Shown: positions 29,643 to 35,589 of the stretch, one piece after another
Layout: every line of letters begins with the position of its first letter
Position numbering within the stretch: position 1 is the first letter of the stretch
Source of the DNA: Hyaloperonospora brassicae
Taxonomy: Eukaryota; Oomycota; Peronosporomycetes; Peronosporales; Peronosporaceae
DNA: 35,589 nucleotides
NCBI GenBank assembly: GCA_947650285.1
Contig: CANTFL010001012.1
Coordinates: 1 to 35,589, forward strand
Reading direction: 5' to 3'
Notes under the pieces: model-generated
Databases searched by the model: none
What the model saw: the letters and a program-made list of their open reading frames with translations, nothing else
Told to the model about the DNA's origin: nothing
Translations under genes and position numbers: made by a program

Positions 29643-31055
29643 TCATACACTTGTCAGAGCACCGTCAAAGGCTTCGTACTCCAGACCACGCAGCGTCCAG
29701 CCACGCTGCAGTGTCAGTACTTCCAGTATCGGTTTCTCCTGTCGGAACGCACGAAGCCAATCTACTGCCAGCTCGCTCGCAGCATGCTCAAGATTACTCG
29801 CTGCGCTGACAAAACTGTTTCGGGTCACCCGGGCTTTGGCCTCGCGTCTCAATTCCTCATACCTCTTTGTCACGAACAGCTGCGTCCAGCGATTAGCAAG
29901 TATTTTGATGTCCAGGTCTTCCATCAGTGGCAATGTGTTTGTAGTGCCCCTGGCAATGCTTCGGACCGCCGTTGCTGCACTCTTGTAGTCCTCCTCAGCG
30001 CGGTCGTAACGTAAAAGCAGACTGTGCAGGTCCCCGCGAAGTACGTGCGCCTCAATCGATTCGCGTGAACTCTCTGGTGCAAAATTCGCAGCGATATTGC
30101 ATGCACGCAAAGCATGTTGTGTGGCCACGGTATCGTGTTCGGACTCGACCACGCGTCGAGAGAGCTTTGCGCATAGACGGAGTCCAGTGTGCACGTACTC
30201 GGGAACCAGAAACGGATCGGACGGCCATAAGTCTGCGCCACTTTGCCCATCGCTCTTCGTGCTAGTAGAACCACCACCCTTGCCCTCACTACTGCCACTA
30301 CACGCATCCCCCAGAGCAGCATCATTCTCGACTGCCAACTCTCGCCCCGTCGTCATCGACAACATCGACGACGAGGCAGACACCACAAGTGCTACTTGCA
30401 CGAGAACACACACAAGCACCAGACTGGCCAGCACGAACTTGGCCGTCCTCCACCAAGCCTCTCCTCGTCCCGCACTGTTTTGGATCTCAGGATGCGTCAG
30501 CGTGTCAATCGCGCAGCCAAATCGTCTCCGAAACGCTGCGTCAGCTTGCCAATAGTGTCGCTCCCACGTGCGCTTGTCCTCACTCGACTTCCACCACCTC
30601 AAATCATCGTCCGGTTCTCGCTCCACCTCCTCCTCCTCCTCGTCGTTTTCGTTGTCTTCCTCACGTCGTTTGTTCCACAAACAGTTTCCTGCCTCACTAC
30701 AGTCCTCCTCGTCCTCGTTCAGTCTCTCGTCCTCGCTCTCGTCCCACGAGTCGTCATCACTCTCCAAGTCGTCATCAAGCGAACGAGACGTAACCAGACG
30801 AAAAACGAGCACATCACGCCACGATATGAGCGCTCTACGTGGGACTTTGTGCGACATACGGTTCTCGACCGTCACGTCTGACTCGACCTGGTGGTCGTCG
30901 TAATGCGTACGATGCTTCCGGTCGTTGGCCGACGACGCAGCCGCAGTCGTTGCTACCGCACGACGTGAACACGAAGTGGGTCGATGACTAGCGAACGGAA
31001 CGCCTCGGTGGCGACGTTGATTGCTATCGATCGAAGGCGTCGAGACCGCAAGCAT
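29643..31055 (-). CDS. single-pass membrane protein with acidic N-terminal half
   Basis: 470 residues from the first ATG (31055); a second in-frame ATG at 30857 (MSHKVPRRAL) would give 404 and is also plausible. I do not recognise the family. Residues 93-151 are dominated by Asp and Glu. A region rich in Trp and Arg follows (DDDLRWWKSSEDKRTWERHYW). A single membrane helix lies at about 206-227 (KFVLASLVLVCVLVQVALVV). The C-terminal 190 residues are helical; ACNIAANFAPESSRESIEAH with LLLRYDRAEEDYKSAATAVR looks like one or two TPR-like hairpins. There is no signal peptide, so the acidic half is probably cytosolic. It is divergent from the SERF gene by 437 bp. Confidence 0.7.
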   Translation of the reverse strand: MLAVSTPSIDSNQRRHRGVPFASHRPTSCSRRAVATTAAASSANDRKHRTHYDDHQVESDVTVENRMSHKVPRRALISWRDVLVFRLVTSRSLDDDLESDDDSWDESEDERLNEDEEDCSEAGNCLWNKRREEDNENDEEEEEVEREPDDDLRWWKSSEDKRTWERHYWQADAAFRRRFGCAIDTLTHPEIQNSAGRGEAWWRTAKFVLASLVLVCVLVQVALVVSASSSMLSMTTGRELAVENDAALGDACSGSSEGKGGGSTSTKSDGQSGADLWPSDPFLVPEYVHTGLRLCAKLSRRVVESEHDTVATQHALRACNIAANFAPESSRESIEAHVLRGDLHSLLLRYDRAEEDYKSAATAVRSIARGTTNTLPLMEDLDIKILANRWTQLFVTKRYEELRREAKARVTRNSFVSAASNLEHAASELAVDWLRAFRQEKPILEVLTLQRGWTLRGLEYEAFDGALTSV

Positions 31056-31492
31056 CGTGCTCGAGCGTCACGTGTTCCGGCGGGTCTGTCTGTGACGATG
31101 ATTACTATGCCGCTGATTCTTCTCCTTATGTTTGTGCGTTTTTTGCGACATTCAATCCATAAGTTCAGTGTATCTCGTCCCTATACCCCTCACACAACAA
31201 CCACACGAGCAAAGAAAAGCTGATCGCGTTAGTGGGGGTCTCCAGTATACGTATAGTGCCACGTGAAGTCTTCATAGTTGGTCTTCACTCAATCTAGATA
31301 ATTCGCTGGATCATTTGCGCGAGCCGTCCGACGACGTTATCGCCTTTTCCACCAATCCGAACGCGTTCATTTGCTCGCGTCACCGTCGTTGTCACGATTC
31401 ACGCTGAACCTCACGTGCCGAGCATTTCTCCGAATTATCCGGTTCGTAAAGCACGCGCTTGTATTGGAGTCACGTCTGGTTGCCAACAAGCC
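31056..31492. promoter_or_regulatory. divergent upstream region of membrane protein and SERF genes
   Basis: 437 bp between divergent start codons with no gene of its own. Promoters of both genes should lie here; no element is recognised. Confidence 0.4.
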
Positions 31493-31893
31493 ATGACGCG
31501 TGGAAACCAGCGGGACACGGACCGTGCGGTACGAACAGCACTTGTCAATACTTTCGACCGCGTAACGTGTGATGTAGCGATCAAATGTCGACACTCTTGA
31601 CACTAATTGCAAATTGTAATGACTTGTCACTTTTCGCTCGTGGATGGCTCCTGCAGCGTGCTCAGGCGCGTCAAGCGAAGCATAATCCGAGCGGGAGTCA
31701 GGGCAATCCGTTGGCGAAGCGGGAGGCGGACGCCAAGGCGCTGCAGGAGAAGATTGCGCGGAAAGAGAAGCTCAAGGCAGAAGGGGGCAATGTCAGTGGG
31801 AGCGGTACCAAGGGCAAGAATGGCAAGCAGCAGCAGCAGCAGCAGCAACAGCAACAGCAACAGAAACAGCAGCCGCAGAAAAAGAAGAAGTAG
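31493..31893 (+). CDS. SERF: SERF/4F5-family protein with C-terminal polyglutamine (two exons)
   Basis: Exons 31493-31528 and 31657-31893 with a 128-bp intron (donor GTACGA, acceptor CTGCAG); 90 residues. Exon 1 codes MTRGNQRDTDRA, the nearly invariant start of SERF (small EDRK-rich factor) proteins. Exon 2 continues RAQARQAKHNPSGSQG and KREADAKALQEKIARKEKLK, the charged body of the family. SERF proteins are small, disordered and nucleic-acid-binding, and are known to speed amyloid formation by aggregation-prone proteins. Here the family body is followed by 12 consecutive glutamines (70-81, codons 31828-31863, mixed CAG/CAA) and ends KQQPQKKKK. A start at 31585 in exon 2's open frame would only translate the intron and is rejected. 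Identity is firm; the role in this organism is unknown. Confidence 0.88.
31828..31863 (+). repeat. CAG/CAA polyglutamine tract
   Basis: Twelve Gln codons, the first six CAG, then alternating CAA and CAG. Interruptions by CAA suggest a moderately stable tract. Confidence 0.9.
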
Positions 31894-32623
31894 AGATGTA
31901 GATGACCTGGCGACGGGTCGCCGGGTATAGAGCAAAGGAGTCGGACGTGGAGGTGATGGAAGCGAGCACGTGGATCGTAATAGACAGAGGGATAGCTGAG
32001 GCTGGTTGTGGTTTGAGAAACACGCTGAAAGTCGTGACTGCACAAAAGGTTCTCGAAAAGAGCAGGGCAGGAGGAAGAAACTTGACTGCTTGTTCCGATT
32101 GACTGAGGTCCGCGGCCCCTGTCACGACTGTCACCGCGCTATGTCAATACGTGAAGAAGCTTCAGTTTCATCTGTCACTGTGCTGCCTGTCACCTGAAGT
32201 GCTATTGCACGTACCTCAAAGGTGGTAAAAGCACGACTGGTCACCGCTATTGGTTCCAGTAGCTTCTCTGCTGCTAGGCCGAACCTCAGCAACACCAGCA
32301 GTAAGTGCTGGTCGATTATTGGGGTCGACGGACCTCGTCAGCAATCTCATCGTAGAAGTTGAATAGCTACTTGCTGACAAATAAAATGGGCCAGTGGCGA
32401 GTTGCGATAGCTCAAGTTCGTCTTCTTCGAAGCACATGCATACGAAGAAAGAGCCCATGTATTTGCACGCGCAGATTGTCCGTCTCTTTTTCTCGAGGCA
32501 CAACAGCTTGAAGTGCTCGCATCTCACGTGACGCCGTGGTCCTACGCAATAGCAAAAGCGTCGGTTTAAATCAGTACAAAATTGTCAGTTTCGACATTCG
32601 CGTCAACATCGACTGAGATACTA
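31894..32623. other. intergenic, nothing supported
   Basis: Between SERF and THOC6, both plus strand. Short frames on both strands show no domain. It presumably holds the SERF 3' end and the THOC6 promoter. Confidence 0.4.
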
Positions 32624-34015
32624 ATGGACCCTGCGACGTACGATGAAGACGCGTATCGCTCCGAGCTTTTGCGCAAGATGCGCATGAGTGAATCGATCGT
32701 ATACCAGGCCATCTTTGCTCCGGCAACCGTTACAGGCGGGGAGACAATGCTGGTGGCTGCAACGAGCTCGGGGATGATCCACGTCTATCGACTCAGTCCA
32801 GTCATGACTCTGCAATACTGGAATCAAGTCAAGTGTGGCGAGTACGGTTGCGACTGTAAAAAGTCAAATATTACGCACAATATCATGAACTGACTTGTGG
32901 TATTGATACATGACACGCTCGCGTCGATTATACACCATCTGCAATAGGTCGACAGCTTTTCCCGGACCAAGTCTTTCGTTCCAGGCACACCCAACGCAAA
33001 TTTATTCCCTCTGCTTTGCCGGTGATGCAACAAACCCATTACTAATCAGGTACGTGGACGAAATGACTGAGCTTGTAGGTAAGAACTAGTGGCTGGTGAA
33101 AAGACGTTGACAGACGTTGAGAAATGGTCTGTTGTCAGCGGAGGAGACCAAGACTTTCGGGTGTGGAGATGGAAAGACATCTTGTTGACCATGGAAGATC
33201 CTGCCAACGTCAAGAACCTCCTGGCGGTGCATGTCGGATACTTGAAACGTCAGTCGCTGGGGTTCAGAGGGACTTTGCTGCCCGCAATGGAGGTCAATGA
33301 TGTAGTCGTGAGCAAGAATTCTGGACACTTATTCTTGGCAGGTGGAGATAGTGTGGCACACGAGTGGGATGTAGTGACACAGCAATTTACGCGGCTATTT
33401 GAGGGCCACGAGGACTATTTGCATGCTGTGCGTGATTTGCATCACTCTCAGGAGCTCGCGACAAGCTCTGAAGACGGCACGCTTGGCATTTGGGATGTGC
33501 GTCAGGCCAGAAACGTCGAGTTCCTACGTCCATGGCAAGCAACAACGTCGTCGATGTCGAGCTCATCACCATCGCCGTCGCTGTGGATTGGTGCTGTCGC
33601 TCACGATGACTCCGAAATGTGGCTAGCATGTGGTGGTGGTACCAAGCAACCGACCGGTGGTCGATCTCGTAATGCGCAAGCAACTCGAGGCTTCTTGAGC
33701 ATGTGGCATTTACCCTCTCGAGTGCCTGTGCACTATACCACGACGACGTGCGATGTGCATGACGTTGTGTTTCACCATATGGACCTGCTTAGTGTGGGAA
33801 ACGATGCGAGCCTGAAGAAGTGGAACCGCAGCTCTGGCCAGCTGCTATCGGCTGCAAGGTCGACGGTATTGTCCAGCCACTTTTGTGCAGTCGACCGTGC
33901 CACGGATATCGTCGCAGTGGGTGGCGCTGCACCTCTCATTGATATCTACACGATGCCTGGCGTCGTGAGTTTCTCATTGGTCGTCGACAGTGAGTCGAGC
34001 GCTCGAGCAAGTTAG
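32624..34015 (+). CDS. THOC6: THOC6, WD40 subunit of the THO complex (three exons)
   Basis: Exons 32624-32841, 32948-33049 and 33139-34015; introns 106 bp (donor GTACGG) and 89 bp (donor GTACGT, acceptor TGTCAG); 398 residues. THOC6 is a WD40 propeller in the THO/TREX complex, which packages nascent mRNA for export from the nucleus. Matching features: an N-terminal strand with FAPATVTGGETMLVAATSSG and MIHVYRL; after the joins SFQAHPTQIYSLCFAGDA, then LLISGGDQDFRVWRWKDIL; later NSGHLFLAGGDSVAHEWDV with FEGHEDYLHAV, then EDGTLGIWDVRQARNVEFLR, WIGAVAHDDSEMWLACGGG, FLSMWHLPSRVPVHYTTTT, and an ending near PGVVSFSLVV like the family's last strand. A Ser-rich insert and a GGRSRNAQATRG insert interrupt the later blades. 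The final codons contain a GTGAGT, so one more short exon is possible. Confidence 0.9.
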
Positions 34016-35485
34016 GCTGGTGACATTAGAACAAGGTATTGGACCCGTGGGAAAGCGCTTTACACCGACCAGATGACTTTGGTGAACTGTGGTTGACCTG
34101 ACAAGGTGTGCGCTGCCCCGGCCCACAACCCGTGTTTCGCTGGGTCGCACTTCATTTTGTAATTCGAGGCAACTGCGACGGCAAATAATGGCATCACATG
34201 ACCAGTTTATATCGCATCCTTGGACGATCGCGGAATCGATTGTGAAGACGAGGACGCGGATGTTGTACGTCCCGTAAACGTGGAGTCAGTACTTTTGCAG
34301 TCGCTTCCGAGTTCTAGCCATGATAGTCTGTTCTCCAACAACAGCTTACCTTTAATTACCAACATGTTGAGGGTGTAGCCCACTTTAATGTCGATCAACA
34401 GGCGTAGGTACATACTTACCTCGTACGCGTTGTGCAAACGCCAATTGTAGCTGATGCTATAAAGACAGATAAGGATATGTAATATGTAATTGTAAGGCTT
34501 CAGACATGACTAGCAACACAGTTCAGATTGACCACAAACAAGCTTTATAGTGCTTCATCTATACGTAAGTCGGTGGACGTATCTCTATGCAAACTTGTCG
34601 ATTCCATATGAAATGTAGATGCCAAGGGCGGACTGCATGCAGATGTTTAGGACATCAAATGAGTCGCCAGCAGTAGCGATCCCATGCTCAGCATGGATTA
34701 TATTCTGCAGCTCAAACACATACGCGAGACTCTTATGGCGCAAGCGGATGGTACCTATTAAATATTACGTGTCTCCTTCGAGCTCACGTTGAGCTCTTTA
34801 GCTTTCTGGTTGCAGTTTTGGTAGCGGTATCATAGCTGGTGATTTTCGCGTGCTCGCAGGAGACGATGTGATGGATAAAATAGCGGACTAGACTTCTTGC
34901 CACTACGTTCGTGTCGGCGATGCTGCGATAAACCGGTTAGGAGATCCAGGAGGGTAGGAAAAGAAAGTTAAGCTGATGGGTGAGTAAAGGGAAGCATTCC
35001 CGTAGAAATCTGGCCCAACGGATAAGCCATTTGCCTCGCTCAGAAAGTACAACGGATGTGCAAATGTATTCGTTCAACGCGCAGCAATCGTACAACGCGC
35101 AGCAATCGTACAACGCGCAGCAATCGTACAACGCACTCATTTTGGCATTTTCTGTACGCCCTAGCAAGCACGTGATATTTGATGTCAACGATTCACATGG
35201 TAGAAGAGAAATACGATGGGCACTAGAAGTGGAGCTGTCGGAGAGATGCAGACATAGCAAGTGCCTTTACGATCACAGCTGATTCGATGGGGCTGTAAGG
35301 TGTTCGCGTAACTATCGCATGTACAGCGCTCGAGAGGGCTTATGTTGACGCCATTTTTCATTGCTATCGGCATTCTTGCGCATTCTGTAACGGGGTTACA
35401 CGTCATTTGGTAACAAACATAAAATGTGTGGTTCACACCAGGGAGGAGATCCCATTGAAAATGAAATTAGAACACCTTATCAGTT
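34016..35485. other. gene-poor stretch with fragments and a short tandem repeat
   Basis: No intact gene. Plus-strand pieces near 34035-34093 (PWESALHRPDDFGELWLT) and 34208-34377 (DCEDEDADVVRPVNVESVLL, then HDSLFSNNSLPLITNML) read like exons or remnants but are not joined by clear splice sites, and I cannot name them. From 34440 the sequence is AT-rich and looks non-coding, apart from the 18-bp repeat at 35073. Confidence 0.35.
35073..35136 (+). repeat. 18-bp tandem repeat, 3.5 copies
   Basis: Unit TACAACGCGCAGCAATCG at 35091-35108 and 35109-35126, a first copy with one change at 35073-35090, and a partial fourth. In one plus frame (34980-35282) it codes YNAQQS repeated; that frame has no other support as a gene. 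Confidence 0.85.
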
Positions 35486-35589
35486 GTTGGTGGCTGACGC
35501 GCGCCAGCCACCAGATACAATCATTTTAAAAAAGGTACTAATTAAAGCATTAGTGTCTAGATTATGTACGTTTAGTCTAAGATGTCATT
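35486..35589. mobile_element. possible edge of an LTR retroelement
   Basis: From TGTTGGTGGCTG at 35486 onward there is a perfect 9-bp hairpin (TGGTGGCTG/CAGCCACCA, loop 8, 35488-35513). Such TG-starting ends with a GC-rich hairpin resemble the first bases of long terminal repeats. The partner end and internal genes would lie beyond the window, so this is only a suggestion. Confidence 0.25.

Noticed and set aside
31585..31656. SERF-like gene starting at 31585 as one exon
   Set aside because: The first 24 codons are intron; the invariant MTRGNQRD start lies in a separate exon at 31493.
31698..32045. Minus-strand Cys-rich frame opposite SERF
   Set aside because: The Cys run is the antisense of the CAG repeat.
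33089..33138. WD40 gene starting at 33089
   Set aside because: This is the end of an intron; upstream exons give the N-terminal propeller strands and join in frame.
35073..35136. CRISPR-like array
   Set aside because: Units are directly adjacent with no spacers, only 3.5 copies, and the genome is eukaryotic.
34980..35282. Gene with YNAQQS repeats
   Set aside because: The frame is open mainly because of the 18-bp repeat, which is open on both strands; there is no domain or other support.

Overview
The window looks like nuclear DNA of an oomycete, most likely a downy mildew or Phytophthora relative. The reasons are eukaryotic genes with short introns (about 70-190 bp) that mostly carry strong GTACGT-like donors, dense gene packing (3' ends of convergent genes 80-240 bp apart), the families present, and an AT-rich transposon-laden stretch between two gene-rich blocks. 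The organism is an inference; no species can be fixed from the sequence alone.

Left block (1.6-16.1 kb), in order: a RING-finger plus Tubby-domain fusion (+), a membrane LicD/fukutin-like protein (+), peptide deformylase in three exons (-), a basic unknown protein (+), a myristoylatable CDPK-like kinase with an altered DFG motif (+), the meiotic recombination factor HOP2 in four exons (+), a 61-residue twin-CX9C mitochondrial protein in three tiny exons (-), a serine-pyruvate/alanine-glyoxylate aminotransferase carrying a one-base frameshift and a C-terminal membrane tail (-), and a cationic amino acid transporter (+) divergent from it.

Middle (16.3-28.4 kb): a stop-riddled remnant of a large membrane protein (+), a small protein made of perfect alanine-rich heptads (+), poorly resolved minus-strand remnants, then a complete 4.46-kb Mutator-like (MULE) transposon with about 90-bp terminal inverted repeats. 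It contains a broken transposase, a decayed foreign membrane-protein gene fragment in the opposite orientation (pack-MULE-like), and a cluster of unrelated near-perfect hairpins beside its right end. An AT-rich gene-poor stretch follows, holding a small inverted-repeat unit.

Right block (28.4-34.0 kb): a nuclear-looking TPR protein (+), a single-pass membrane protein with an acidic N-terminal half (-), a SERF/4F5 protein ending in a polyglutamine tract (+, two exons), and THOC6, a WD40 subunit of the THO mRNA-export complex (+, three exons). The last 1.5 kb holds repeats, weak gene-like fragments and possibly the edge of an LTR element.

The intact genes are mostly housekeeping functions with no evident shared pathway. 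The more notable points are unusual domain combinations (RING-Tubby, SERF-polyQ, tail-anchored aminotransferase, HOP2 with a long acidic leader) and the hairpin cluster and captured gene inside the MULE. All splice sites given here were placed by eye from GT/AG signals, reading frame and agreement with protein families.
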